A DNA stretch of 64,000 bases from Vibrio maritimus (GCF_021441885.1 NZ_CP090440.1:310001-374000); one strand, 5' to 3'; counted from the stretch's first letter, positions 17,886-25,986 are shown. Translations and numbers: made by a program. Notes: generated by a model from the letters alone, not told the origin.

Positions 17886-19427
17886 ATGGTTAGCATTAGA
17901 AATAAGTGGTGGGAAAAACGAACACCACGTTCGGTTGATTATCTTAAATTATGGAAAGAAAACCCACGTTTTGATACAGCGGAAAGTCAATCAAGAATTA
18001 AGCTGGCTGATTTTGCCGAAGAAATAATCAGTGAACCTTCTGACAAAGTAAGCTTTTTTGAGTTAATTAAGTCGATCATTAAGCTTGGTTTTATGGATTT
18101 TGAGCCTATTGTTGTTTGGAAAGATGAGAGTAATCGCTACGTGGTAGCTGAGGGGAACCGCCGAGTTCTCGCACTCAAGCTGCTTAGAAGTCCTGACAAA
18201 GCCCCTAAATCAATACGTAAGTTTATTTTACAACAATCAAATCTAATTGATCGAAATGACATAGAAAAGGTGCAAGTATGTGTAGCCCCAAACGTTGAAG
18301 CTACGCGTTGGTATGTACTACAGCGTCACTCGACCAGCTCAATCCAAAAACCTTGGCAGCGCTTGCAACAACAGCGTTTTATCGTAGGTCTGTATGATGA
18401 ATATAATCAAAATATAGATAAGATCATCTCTGTTACAGGCTTTACTCGTTCAGAAATTATTTCAGCGTTGCGATATGTTCAGCTACGTGACCTTGCGACA
18501 CGTAAGCAAGTTACAGATCTGATGAGTACTGAAGAAAAGGAACTCATATATAGCAATAGAATATCAATGACGATTCTTGAACGGTGGTTTGCGAGTGAGT
18601 CTGTTCGAGAACGTTGGGGCATCCAATTTGACGGTATGAAGGTCAAAATCACCTCTAATGAGGAAAGCTTCTTACATGCATATGGTAAGTTCTTAAAGCT
18701 GATGTTTAACGTTGAGCCGAATGATTTAAAGTTTGCAGTTAACACTCGTTCCATCCCAGAAAAGAACGAAGAAATATTTAAGGTACTGCCTGAGGTTACT
18801 TTTCCTAACGTACAAGAAGAAGCTGTTTTGGATACATGTATTAATCCTGAACAGTCAACTAGAGATGAAGGCAATGTCGCTGACATATCCCCTAATGAAA
18901 ATAGATCAGAAAATCGCGAGGAGAGCAGTACGGAATCGCCTTCAAGTGCTAACCAAACAACCGTAAAGCATAAGAATAATCGGCTCCGATTGATCATTCC
19001 CCAGACTTCAATAAAAGTACATAGCGCAAAGCTCAATAGTTTGTTTAGTGAATTAAAAAAGGTACCAGTTCACCTTTATACACATTCAGCGTCGATTACT
19101 TTACGAGTGTTCCTAGACCTTTCAGTAGACGATTTTATTCGTCGAAATGGCCTAGAGAAGAGTGTGGCCACACAATACAAAAAAGACTACAATCATACTA
19201 TCTTACAGCAACGCCTAAAATTCTTATGTGATGACCATGTAAGTGACGCTCAAGCCAACAAGGTTATTAGTAAGTTGCTTCAGCCGAACAATGAGCATAG
19301 CTTAGACACGTTAAATAGTTATATGCATGGGCACGAAACTCACAAAGTTGATTATAGATTTGTGAACGGTTTTTGGGATATGCTGGCGCCTCTACTAAAA
19401 GTCCTAATTGAGCTGAAGGAAAGATAA
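17886..19427 (+). CDS. ParB/Srx-domain protein paired with a DNA methyltransferase
   Basis: ATG 17886 follows a GAAGG site (10 bases away); an in-frame ATG at 17859 is the alternative. The 513-aa protein has a ParB-like N-terminal domain: FFELIKSIIKLGF, FEPIVVWKDESNRYVVAEGNRR (read in parts), with the GNRR motif where ParB CTPases and nucleases have GERR. A helical middle (GFTRSEIISALRYVQLRDLA) resembles the ParB HTH. A low-complexity acidic/Ser linker (about 300-340) precedes a C-terminal domain ending DAQANKVISK and TLNSYMHGHETH, which looks HEPN-like. It overlaps the methyltransferase by one base (TAATG). A role in DNA modification-linked defence is only inferred; there is no partner ParA next to it. 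Confidence 0.65.
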   Translation: MVSIRNKWWEKRTPRSVDYLKLWKENPRFDTAESQSRIKLADFAEEIISEPSDKVSFFELIKSIIKLGFMDFEPIVVWKDESNRYVVAEGNRRVLALKLLRSPDKAPKSIRKFILQQSNLIDRNDIEKVQVCVAPNVEATRWYVLQRHSTSSIQKPWQRLQQQRFIVGLYDEYNQNIDKIISVTGFTRSEIISALRYVQLRDLATRKQVTDLMSTEEKELIYSNRISMTILERWFASESVRERWGIQFDGMKVKITSNEESFLHAYGKFLKLMFNVEPNDLKFAVNTRSIPEKNEEIFKVLPEVTFPNVQEEAVLDTCINPEQSTRDEGNVADISPNENRSENREESSTESPSSANQTTVKHKNNRLRLIIPQTSIKVHSAKLNSLFSELKKVPVHLYTHSASITLRVFLDLSVDDFIRRNGLEKSVATQYKKDYNHTILQQRLKFLCDDHVSDAQANKVISKLLQPNNEHSLDTLNSYMHGHETHKVDYRFVNGFWDMLAPLLKVLIELKER

Positions 19428-20314
19428 TGTTTTATTCACCGTTAAGGTATCCTGGTGGTAAGTCAAAACTTACTGCATATGTTGTAGAAACCTTGAAGCT
19501 CAATGAACTTGAAGGGGGAACGTATGTGGAGCCATTTGCAGGTGGATGTGCAATAGCGTGGTATTTGCTACTAGAGGGGCATGTAAGGTGTGTTTGGGTT
19601 AACGATCTAGACCCTGCTATTCATGCTTTTTGGTACAGTGTGCTAAACCGTACAGATGAACTGTGCCAACTGATAAAAGAGACTGAAGTTACCATTGAAG
19701 AATGGCACAGGCAGAAAGCAATTTATGCCAATGACAGGACAAACTCACTTCAATTAGGGTTTGCAACGTTTTTTCTAAATAGGACTAATCGTTCTGGAAT
19801 TATCAAAGCTGGCGTAATCGGAGGTTTAGAGCAAAATGGTAATTATTTGTTAGATTGTCGATTTAACAAAGAGAGATTGATTGAACAGATCAAAGCTATT
19901 GCAGTACGTAGAGACAGTATTGTTCTGACTAACCTTGATGCTACGCAGTTTATAGATGAATACCTTCTTTCAGTTGATGGGCCATGCCTCGTCAATATTG
20001 ACCCACCTTACTATGTGAAAGGTAAAGGGCTATATCAAAACTTTTTTGAACATGATGATCATTACCGTTTGTTTAGAAGCGTCCGAAATATCCAGCATCC
20101 ATGGATTGTAACGTATGATGATACGCCTGAGATTTGCGGTATTTATGCTGAATTCGAACCTCAAGCATTCGGACTAACATATACAGCGCAAACAAAACGA
20201 AAAGGTTCAGAAGTCATTATTCATAGCCCAAAAACCCGCAAAGTTCTCTTTAGACCTGATGTGACATTTAAGGACATTAAAAAGTTACAGCGATTAGGTA
20301 AAGAGCTAATATGA
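19427..20314 (+). CDS. D12-class (Dam/DpnM-like) DNA adenine N6-methyltransferase
   Basis: The 295-aa product has the order typical of D12 (alpha-group) methyltransferases. PLRYPGGKSKL lies at residues 5-15, the AdoMet motif VEPFAGGCAIAW follows, then NDLDPAIHAFWYSV, a target-recognition middle with FFLNRTNRSGIIKAG, and the catalytic motif NIDPPYYVKG at about 190. FGLTYTAQTKRKGSEVIIHS closes the fold. All key residues (FAGG, DPPY) are present, so it should methylate adenine N6 at an unknown site. Its start overlaps the stop of the ParB-domain gene, so the two are co-translated. No restriction endonuclease is adjacent. Confidence 0.85.
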   Translation: MFYSPLRYPGGKSKLTAYVVETLKLNELEGGTYVEPFAGGCAIAWYLLLEGHVRCVWVNDLDPAIHAFWYSVLNRTDELCQLIKETEVTIEEWHRQKAIYANDRTNSLQLGFATFFLNRTNRSGIIKAGVIGGLEQNGNYLLDCRFNKERLIEQIKAIAVRRDSIVLTNLDATQFIDEYLLSVDGPCLVNIDPPYYVKGKGLYQNFFEHDDHYRLFRSVRNIQHPWIVTYDDTPEICGIYAEFEPQAFGLTYTAQTKRKGSEVIIHSPKTRKVLFRPDVTFKDIKKLQRLGKELI

Positions 20315-20395
20315 TAAAAACCTCGTTTTACGGTAAGCATCTTTAAATCGACAAAATCTTGTTACGCAATGACGTACCATTGATGTTTTGTAATG

Positions 20396-20835
20396 ACCCA
20401 GTCGAAATTGGACAACTTAAGCTGCTAAAGCATACAGTTCAGCAGGCGTTTTCATCTTAAGCGCCTGATGTGAACGCTCGTTGTTGTAAAATACCAGCCA
20501 CTTGCAGATGGCAAAGCGGGCTTCATTTAAAGAGTCAAAGTTGTGCATCCAGATATACTGCTCTTTGATGGTTCTTATCAGACGTTCAACCATGCCATTT
20601 TGCTGTGGCGTATGCGGTTGAATGAACTCCTGAGTCAGACCGTACTGCATCGCTAACATTGTATAGAGGCGAGAGGTGAAAACCAGGCCATTGTCGCTTC
20701 GGATCTGCAACCCTGGAGCAGCTTCGCCAATCACGCCATCACGAGTCAATAATGCATCCTCTAAAGCTGCAACAGCTGATTTAGCGTTTCCTCGTTTGCT
20801 GAGACTCCAGCCTAAAACTTCACGGGTATTAAAGC
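20396..20835 (-). pseudogene. IS3-family transposase (OrfB) C-terminal fragment and right end
   Basis: The minus frame encodes the second half of an IS3 OrfB integrase domain: REVLGWSLSKRGNA, LQIRSDNGLVFTS (second catalytic D), QEFIQPHTPQQNGMVERLIR (containing the catalytic E) and FYNNERSHQALKMKTPAELY. The element end TGACCCAGTCGAAATTGGAC follows at 20396-20415. The N-terminal half and OrfA are missing. The frame continues a few codons into unrelated sequence up to the partition-locus remnant. The fragment cannot transpose by itself. Confidence 0.85.
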
Positions 20836-20886
20836 ATGTCGGGAAGCGATACAGTGAAGTTAAGCAGTATACTGAAGATAAATACA

Positions 20887-20928
20887 ATTAAGATAATTAA
20901 GATAATTAAGATAATTAAGATAATTATA
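20887..20928. repeat. 9-bp iteron array (remnant), ATTAAGATA x4
   Basis: Four perfect head-to-tail copies of ATTAAGATA are followed by ATTATA and CCCC. The array has the same period, ending (ATTATACCC) and neighbour gene sequence as the array at 23500, so it belongs to a decayed copy of the same partition locus. Confidence 0.85.
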
Positions 20929-20934
20929 CCCCAG

Positions 20935-21035
20935 TCTCAAATTCCCTTTTTTCAAGATTTAGTTTTGATCTTCCTACTTTACGCACAACAGCAGTCCCTT
21001 CTGCGCTATCCAAAACCTCTTCTTACTTCAACTTT
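20935..21035 (-). pseudogene. Remnant of a partition-type DNA-binding gene
   Basis: About 100 bases on the minus strand align with the middle of the 105-aa gene at 23553: the coding sequence for EEFVDSAEGTA, VRKVGRPKLD and EKRE is recognisable with scattered changes. The start and the end of the gene are missing. Together with the adjacent iterons it marks a second, lost copy of the partition locus to the left of the PAAR effector module. Confidence 0.75.
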
Positions 21036-21039
21036 TTTG

Positions 21040-21101
21040 CTCACTTGGTGGATCAGCACCTCCTCATGCCACCCTAGCTCTCTTTGAATATTGGTCCACA
21101 T
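21040..21101. repeat. Dispersed hairpin repeat, copy B
   Basis: This copy (CTCACTTGGTGGATCAG to ATTGGTCCACA) is nearly identical to the one at 61101 and similar to 17111. The inverted repeat is weaker than in copy A (GTGGATCAG against TTGGTCCAC). It lies 60 bases downstream of the 67-aa minus-strand gene. Confidence 0.65.
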
Positions 21102-21164
21102 GTTCTGTACGCAGCAATCAATCCCAGTATCCGAACTGATTTAGGTGGATGTAGTTTTTACAAG

Positions 21165-21368
21165 CTATTCGTTAACGGTTTCTTTCATAGGAGTGATATA
21201 AATATTTCCCTTCCCATCGGACGAAAAGTGAATGTTGCCAACATCAATACTTTTTTCAGTAGAGTAACTACTGCATAAATTAATGCTTTTACCGATAATA
21301 GTGGTCCCTGTTTCATCAATGGTAATTTCAGCGCCGTGCTCACCTAACTTGGTGGTTATCTCTTTCAT
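21165..21368 (-). CDS. Small conserved protein, 67 aa, divergent from the PAAR effector
   Basis: ATG 21368 is preceded by AGAGGA at an 8-base spacing, so this start is better than the longer antisense extension of the frame. The product is Gly/Thr/Ile-rich with regular short strands (AEITIDETGTTIIGKSINL, IDVGNIHFSSDGKGNIYI) and no signal peptide. A repeated-strand structure is plausible. A frameshifted copy lies in the same place beside the second PAAR effector (61238). No family was recognised; conservation with the module suggests a role linked to it. Confidence 0.6.
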   Translation of the reverse strand: MKEITTKLGEHGAEITIDETGTTIIGKSINLCSSYSTEKSIDVGNIHFSSDGKGNIYITPMKETVNE

Positions 21369-21453
21369 GCTGTTTATCCTCTGAAATTGCTTATAACAAA
21401 CTAGTTGCTTGTGATACGAGTCAGTATAACGTTTTTGTAGGTTGAACAATAGT

Positions 21454-22980
21454 ATGTTGGAGAATGCAATCACCGTTGGAACGCGAACCAGCACTGGCGG
21501 AAAAGTTCTAACGGGCAGTGCTGGCGTCAAAGTTAATAATTTGAATGTCAGTGTTTTGGGCGATGAAGCCACTTGCCCCTGTGGGGCGGATGGCTGTCGA
21601 GGTGTGGGTCCAATCCGGCAAGGTAGTCCTCGAAATATTAGAATCGGGGACAAACTGATCGCAATGAAAGGCGATCCTGTTGATACCGGATGTGGGAATT
21701 GTTTTGTGCTTTCGAGTGGTGACTCAGTGAGACTTGGCACTCAAACATCTGGTTCTATTACAATGGGGACTGGCGTCTATATTGGGCAGGGTGTAGATAT
21801 CAACTTAGGGGCGCGAGTCGCCGCTTTTCATGGTACATCGCCAGCCATGTCTCATCCTACTAACTCGTTAAGTTCACCTCTATCTTGGTCCTCACCAGAA
21901 GACAACTTGCCACCTCTTTCAAAAGTCTTTGCTAAGTCTTCCATGTTACCTTTCGGTGAGATTTCTGTAGGAAAGCATCGAGAAGTTGCTTCTTCTGTTG
22001 GTGAAGTTGGTGTTTATGCAGGCTCGGTTGAGATGGGAACGCTAGGTGGTATTTCTACTTTGGCATTAACAAGAATGTCCGGTATCGCATTGGCAGATAT
22101 AGCAGGATTGGGGCTGAAAGTCGTGGGTCGTGCTGGTATTTTGTTAGCATTGAGACCGACTCCGTTAGGGGATGGGACGTTGTATGGCGATGGAGATATA
22201 CAGGCCCGAAAGGGCGTTGAAACACTCATCCGGTTTGGTTTTGATGATGAAGGGCGAATTCATGGTTATCATGTTGATGCCACCGAAATTCCGAAGCGCT
22301 CCGTTCATCGAGTGGGTGATAAGTTTGTTGTTAATTTAGAGCCTGATGTCACGCTTGAATGGGTGCCAGTAGCGGAAGAGATTGCAGGGACGAAAATTCT
22401 AGTTAACCCCATTCCTGGGTTAGATTCGCATACCATCTACATCCATCCAGAAACGGAACAAGGGGAAGAATTTGATAATACCTATATTACTCCGATAAGT
22501 GATGTTGATCTTAATGATTACATCTTAACCTTCCCCTCTGAAACGGGGCTACCTCCTCTATATATTGTATATAGCAAGCCTCCGGTAAAACTATTGGAGG
22601 TGGATTATTTTGGTAACTTCAAAGGGCGACCTAGAAACGGTACGCATGCTGACCATATGCCTTCTCAAGCTGCTGCAAAGGGTTATCTAAAGAGAAGATT
22701 AGCTTCTTTCTATTCAGATAAGAGAGCTAAGGCCAAAATGGATGATATCGCTTCAATAATAATTCCTGCAAAGGTTCATCGAAAGTACAGTGAAACTTAT
22801 GGGTGGCGAAATACAACAGAGCAAATAACTCAAGACTCAAAGGATTTAAGGGCTGCGGTTGATAATAATTTTGATGCAATTAAACCATGGATGCTAGAAG
22901 AGGGGTTTAGTGATTTTGAATTAGAACAGGCAAGAGAAAATATGCATCGTTTAAATGAACGTAAGGAGTGGTACAAATGA
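21454..22980 (+). CDS. PAAR/S-type pyocin effector with C-terminal toxin (copy 1)
   Basis: ATG 21454 is preferred; the frame also allows TTG 21442. Residues 1-95 form a PAAR-type tip domain (ITVGTRTSTGGKVLTG, VLGDEATCPC, IRIGDKLIAMKGDPV, CGNCFVLSSGDSV). A linker follows, then an S-type pyocin domain from about 215 (RAGILLALRPTPLGDGTLYG; LPPLYIVYSKPPVKLLEV). The C-terminal toxin carries DHMPSQAA (from 400) and VHRKYSETYGWRN (from 441). The PAAR domain would sit on a VgrG spike and carry the toxin into the target cell; the fold may be a metal-dependent nuclease, but that is a guess from the Asp-His and His-Arg-Lys motifs. Its 3' end overlaps the immunity gene by 4 bases. Confidence 0.75.
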   Translation: MLENAITVGTRTSTGGKVLTGSAGVKVNNLNVSVLGDEATCPCGADGCRGVGPIRQGSPRNIRIGDKLIAMKGDPVDTGCGNCFVLSSGDSVRLGTQTSGSITMGTGVYIGQGVDINLGARVAAFHGTSPAMSHPTNSLSSPLSWSSPEDNLPPLSKVFAKSSMLPFGEISVGKHREVASSVGEVGVYAGSVEMGTLGGISTLALTRMSGIALADIAGLGLKVVGRAGILLALRPTPLGDGTLYGDGDIQARKGVETLIRFGFDDEGRIHGYHVDATEIPKRSVHRVGDKFVVNLEPDVTLEWVPVAEEIAGTKILVNPIPGLDSHTIYIHPETEQGEEFDNTYITPISDVDLNDYILTFPSETGLPPLYIVYSKPPVKLLEVDYFGNFKGRPRNGTHADHMPSQAAAKGYLKRRLASFYSDKRAKAKMDDIASIIIPAKVHRKYSETYGWRNTTEQITQDSKDLRAAVDNNFDAIKPWMLEEGFSDFELEQARENMHRLNERKEWYK

Positions 22981-23462
22981 TTGAAGTTAGCCGTTTGATT
23001 TCTATGATGGGAGCTACCCCTGAGAAAATTATTGAGGTTGGGTTATTGAAAGCAAACCAAAAACCTAAGCCTAGGTTTTCAGGAGATGATGAACTTGTTC
23101 TTGATATGGTTAGAGAAGGTTGTTTTCTATCGTTTAATCGGAAAAATAAATGCTTACAGCGTATATCTTTAACTTTGCTTAATGAGGATAAGCCTAACTA
23201 TCGCTTCCCTAATGAGCTTCCTAAGCCTTTAAGACAAGAGATGACCAAAGAGTATGTTTATGAATGTATGGGGAGCCCCTATGAATCTAAATCGGCAGCT
23301 GTCGTTATGGGGGATATTATTGGAGGGGTTGATCATTACCTTATGAGACGAGACGTATTTGGTGAGTTATCGCAATTAGTTTATTACTCTCCTAATGAGA
23401 AGTTTGTAGAGTCAATCTCTTATATGTATACCAAAGACGTGTCATGGGGTGAGCTTCGTTAG
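22977..23462 (+). CDS. Immunity protein for PAAR-pyocin effector copy 1
   Basis: ATG 22977 overlaps the effector TGA (ATGA), so translation is coupled; the longer frame start is upstream within the effector. The 161-aa protein is soluble, with EVSRLISMMGATPEKIIEVG, a central strand set (FLSFNRKNKCLQRISLTLL), CMGSPYESKSAAVVM and VDHYLMRRDVFGELSQLVYY. It aligns over its whole length with the protein at 63048 and more weakly with 8307. From memory it resembles DUF6392, a group found with S-type pyocin proteins. It would protect the producer from the toxin at 21454. Confidence 0.7.
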   Translation: MIEVSRLISMMGATPEKIIEVGLLKANQKPKPRFSGDDELVLDMVREGCFLSFNRKNKCLQRISLTLLNEDKPNYRFPNELPKPLRQEMTKEYVYECMGSPYESKSAAVVMGDIIGGVDHYLMRRDVFGELSQLVYYSPNEKFVESISYMYTKDVSWGELR

Positions 23463-23499
23463 AACTATTGAGCATAGTTTGTAAGTTAAGAATACCCTA

Positions 23500-23550
23500 A
23501 TTAAGGTAATTAAGGTAATTAAGGTAATTAAGGTAATTAAGGTAATTATA
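23500..23550. repeat. 9-bp iteron array, ATTAAGGTA x5 (candidate centromere)
   Basis: Five perfect tandem copies of ATTAAGGTA (23500-23544) end in ATTATA and are framed by CCCTAATTA on both sides. The array abuts the 3' end of the RHH-like partition gene at 23553. A related 9-bp array lies upstream of parA at 24583. Such arrays serve as centromere or operator in type Ib partition loci. Confidence 0.85.
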
Positions 23551-23552
23551 CC

Positions 23553-23870
23553 CTAATTACCTTTGTACCACTTGTAAAGTTCATCATCAGACATAGATGA
23601 AAGACGCTCAGTCATCAATCTAATGAAGTCTGATCGATTTAGCTCAACATTCTCACCATTAGAGTACGAGAGAAAATTAATTCTTTTAGGTATAGCATCC
23701 AAGTTTTTTGTTTCTGTTTTTGTGAGCGATAAAGTCACAGGTTCCCTTTTTTCACGATCTAGTTTTGGTCTTCCTACTTTACGAACAATCGCAGTCCCTT
23801 CTGCACTATCCACAAACTCTTCTTGCTTCAACTGTCTTTCTTGTGCTTGTAAATTTTTTCTAGACAACAC
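23553..23870 (-). CDS. Partition DNA-binding protein, ribbon-helix-helix-like (ParG/ParB analogue)
   Basis: The 105-aa product starts at GTG 23870, with GGAG 7 bases upstream, and overlaps the parA 3' end by 11 bases. It has a basic flexible N-terminus (RKNLQAQERQLKQEE) and then VGRPKLDREKREPVTLSLT, a strand that could form the RHH ribbon. The helices TKTETKNLDAI and LNRSDFIRLMTERLSSM follow. A small protein of this kind downstream of a ParA usually binds centromere repeats and stimulates the ATPase. Its partner repeats are at 23500 and 24583. The fold is inferred from pattern only. Confidence 0.7.
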   Translation of the reverse strand: MLSRKNLQAQERQLKQEEFVDSAEGTAIVRKVGRPKLDREKREPVTLSLTKTETKNLDAIPKRINFLSYSNGENVELNRSDFIRLMTERLSSMSDDELYKWYKGN

Positions 23871-24516
23871 TTAACATCTCCTTAAGCAAACAACTGATTT
23901 CTGACTTGGCTTTGCTGTCTTTCCACTCGTGAACACCGTATGCATGATGAAAAGAGTCCCTGTGTGCTTTTCTATCTGCTACCACTGTTTTCATCAATAC
24001 AAATTCAGGATATTCCTTAAGTAATTGCTTAGCGGTTAACCTCTCTGCTTGTGTATTAGTTGGTGCCATATTGATAAATACTGCAACTTTCAATCCCTCA
24101 TTGAAATCCCTTGCATTTTCTACTGTCTCAGCCATATGCTCCAAAAGCTCTAAGTCAGCATGACTCGCTTTTGTTGGCATAAGCATCAAATCAGCGGATA
24201 GCATTGCACTTCTCATTTCTCTACTATCCCTACCTGCTGCATCAACAATAATAAAATCATAGTTTTCGATTTCTCTTTTAAGCTGCTTGTTGATGTTACC
24301 TTCTAATCTGTTACAAGGAAATTCTTGCTCCTCTGTATCTGCCATTCTGCGCTGATTCCAACGATACAAGGTTCCTTGAGGGTCTGCATCTACAAGCAAA
24401 ATTCTATCGGTATGTCCCTGATAATATTCCTTTGCTATAGCTACCCCCAAATTAACAGCTGTATTAGATTTACCAACACCTCCTTTTCGATGGCCAACGA
24501 GTATTATTTTTTTCAA
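23860..24516 (-). CDS. parA: ParA-family partition ATPase
   Basis: TTG 24516 is preferred because CGGAG lies 7 bases upstream; an in-frame ATG at 24540 has no ribosome site. The roughly 218-aa protein has the deviant Walker A box HRKGGVGKSNTAVNLG, a Walker A' segment LLVDADPQGTLYRWNQRR, and Walker B FIIVDAAGRDSREMRSAM, with no N-terminal HTH. This is the short (type Ib, ParF/Soj-like) class. It would form nucleoid-bound gradients that move DNA carrying the centromere repeats. No replication gene is near, so the locus is an orphan on this chromosome segment. Confidence 0.85.
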   Translation of the reverse strand: MKKIILVGHRKGGVGKSNTAVNLGVAIAKEYYQGHTDRILLVDADPQGTLYRWNQRRMADTEEQEFPCNRLEGNINKQLKREIENYDFIIVDAAGRDSREMRSAMLSADLMLMPTKASHADLELLEHMAETVENARDFNEGLKVAVFINMAPTNTQAERLTAKQLLKEYPEFVLMKTVVADRKAHRDSFHHAYGVHEWKDSKAKSEISCLLKEMLSVV

Positions 24517-24582
24517 TTTATCGCTCCGATATAAGATCATATCTAAAATTATGCCAAATAATCTAAATAAGTCAATTATTAA

Positions 24583-24636
24583 ATTTAAGGCATTTAAGGT
24601 ATTTGAGGTATTTGAGGTATTTGAGGTATTGTTTAT
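24583..24636. repeat. 9-bp iteron array upstream of parA (ATTTRAGGY x6)
   Basis: Six head-to-tail 9-bp units: ATTTAAGGC, ATTTAAGGT, then four ATTTGAGGT. The array lies about 70 bases upstream of the parA start, in its promoter region, and shares the T-R-A-G-G core with the array at 23500. It is a candidate operator and centromere for the RHH-like protein. Confidence 0.85.
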
Positions 24637-24646
24637 GAAGTGAACT

Positions 24647-24847
24647 TTAAAAACAAGAGAAGCCTATCGTTGATGTATGCCCCATCAGTACGCCATTTCG
24701 AAAGACGCAAAAGTTAAGTTCCTCCTCTAGAAAGCACGAATTTAGTTTTACAGAGTAGAGAATATCCCCGTCAATATAGAACCGCCCATCCTTAAGCGAT
24801 TGGTACTTGTCAGAGCTGAGTAACATTTCCAAGTCATTCTTCATCAT
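24647..24847 (-). CDS. Hypothetical protein, 66 aa
   Basis: The ORF starts at ATG 24847 (or the second Met), 11 bases after the ATPase stop and in the same direction, so it is probably co-transcribed with it. The product has a helical start (NDLEMLLSSDKYQSLKDG) and three short strands (FYIDGDILYSVKLNSC, LNFCVFRNGVLMG). No signal peptide or family was recognised. It ends close to the parA-side iterons. Confidence 0.5.
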   Translation of the reverse strand: MMKNDLEMLLSSDKYQSLKDGRFYIDGDILYSVKLNSCFLEEELNFCVFRNGVLMGHTSTIGFSCF

Positions 24848-24858
24848 GCCAACCTTAC

Positions 24859-25986
24859 CTATCGACGATTAACAGCTACCCGTTCAGGCATCAATTCAAT
24901 GATGGAGTCGCGAAGTTCTGGTGACTCTAGCTCGTACTGGCCATGACTTGGGTTATAGAGTAAATTCGTTTCTTTCAGTCGTTTTATAGAATTGCTTACC
25001 GTACCCTGACTCACCTTTGATTGTTGAGGTATGAGCTCAAGGGTCTTCATCTTTTCAATCGTGTCTGGTGAGTAAAAGCGCCCTTTTTGACCAATCGCAA
25101 CAAGATAGAGGATAGCAAAGTCGAGCGCCTTCAACGCAATCAATGACTTCTGCTGTCCACTCAAATCGTCTTCGAGAATATCATCACGATAAAGCTCAAG
25201 AGCCATGTCAAAATCCGACAGTCGAACATGGACCATTCTTTTGAGTATCTCAGTTAGACGCGCTGGCTTGCGTCCTTCCTGCAAAAAATAGTCGTTGATT
25301 TTCTCAAATTCCAAGGTCAAGCCACCCGTCGCTTTTTCAAAATTAGACAACTGGTACCGGACAAAATCATCACCTAGCTCCTCAAACTTTACTGACTGTG
25401 CAGCGTCGAAGAAAGGTGCTTTGGTTTCCTTGAATAAACGCTGTAAGCCGCTTCGTGAAGAACCGGTAAATATCCCTTTAATTTTAGAGTCTCGGCGGCT
25501 CGTCATGAAGGAGCGTAGTGTCTTTGTAAAACCGATGAACTTTGGGTCGGAACTGAGGTGTTGTACCTCATCTAGCAGCAGCAATATGGGCATATCGATC
25601 GCCTCAAGCCTTTCAAAAGCTTTAGCTGTATTGTCTTCAGCTCGCTTTCTTTCTGCTCGTGCTTTACCCCATAACGTAATTAACTCGAAAGCCGTTAAGC
25701 TGCGACCGCTATCCTTAACACGCTCAACGAACGTCGCATGAGCCGTAATCGCCTTATCCACGCCGTAAGAGAAGCAAGCAGCTGGATCATCTTCAAACAA
25801 CCAGAAATCAACATAGACCGGAAGTATTCCGCGCTCAACGGCCATCGGAATGATATCATGTTGAATGAATTCCGTTTTACCACGCTTACGTGGTGCAAAA
25901 ACAGATACTCGATCAAGAAGGTTCTTACTCATCCCATCAAGAATTTGCTCGGCAAGTGCATGTCTAGGAAAGATCCAATCTATCAT
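24859..25986 (-). CDS. AAA/STAND-like ATPase with C-terminal winged helix
   Basis: The 375-aa protein has a variant Walker A region (FAPRKRGKTEFIQHDIIP; R-x-x-G-K-T at about 33-40), a Walker B (PILLLLDEVQHLSSDP) and a sensor-like IKGIFTGSSRSGLQRLF segment. The C-terminus (SKVSQGTVSNSIKRLKETNLLY) looks like a winged helix. This resembles archaeal-type ATPases and ORC/Cdc6-like AAA proteins, which bind DNA or act as signalling switches. It shares a transcript with the 66-aa gene and has a palindromic operator candidate upstream. Its role in the partition neighbourhood is unknown. Confidence 0.65.
   Translation of the reverse strand: MIDWIFPRHALAEQILDGMSKNLLDRVSVFAPRKRGKTEFIQHDIIPMAVERGILPVYVDFWLFEDDPAACFSYGVDKAITAHATFVERVKDSGRSLTAFELITLWGKARAERKRAEDNTAKAFERLEAIDMPILLLLDEVQHLSSDPKFIGFTKTLRSFMTSRRDSKIKGIFTGSSRSGLQRLFKETKAPFFDAAQSVKFEELGDDFVRYQLSNFEKATGGLTLEFEKINDYFLQEGRKPARLTEILKRMVHVRLSDFDMALELYRDDILEDDLSGQQKSLIALKALDFAILYLVAIGQKGRFYSPDTIEKMKTLELIPQQSKVSQGTVSNSIKRLKETNLLYNPSHGQYELESPELRDSIIELMPERVAVNRR

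Noticed and set aside
18479..19036. 185-aa minus-strand ORF inside the ParB-domain gene
   Set aside because: Antisense shadow. The plus-strand frame has domain motifs and is coupled to the methyltransferase gene.
17886..19427. ParB-domain protein as partner of the ParA at 23860
   Set aside because: It is 4 kb away on the other strand and fused in an operon with a methyltransferase. ParA has its own overlapping RHH-like partner.
21369..21740. Long minus-strand ORF (191 aa) extending from the 67-aa gene into the PAAR effector
   Set aside because: Its first 120 or so codons are the exact antisense of the PAAR domain. The ribosome site and ATG at 21368 mark the real gene.
23500..24636. Tandem repeats as a CRISPR array
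   Set aside because: Units are 9 bp, head to tail, with no spacers. They flank partition genes and are better read as iterons or centromere.
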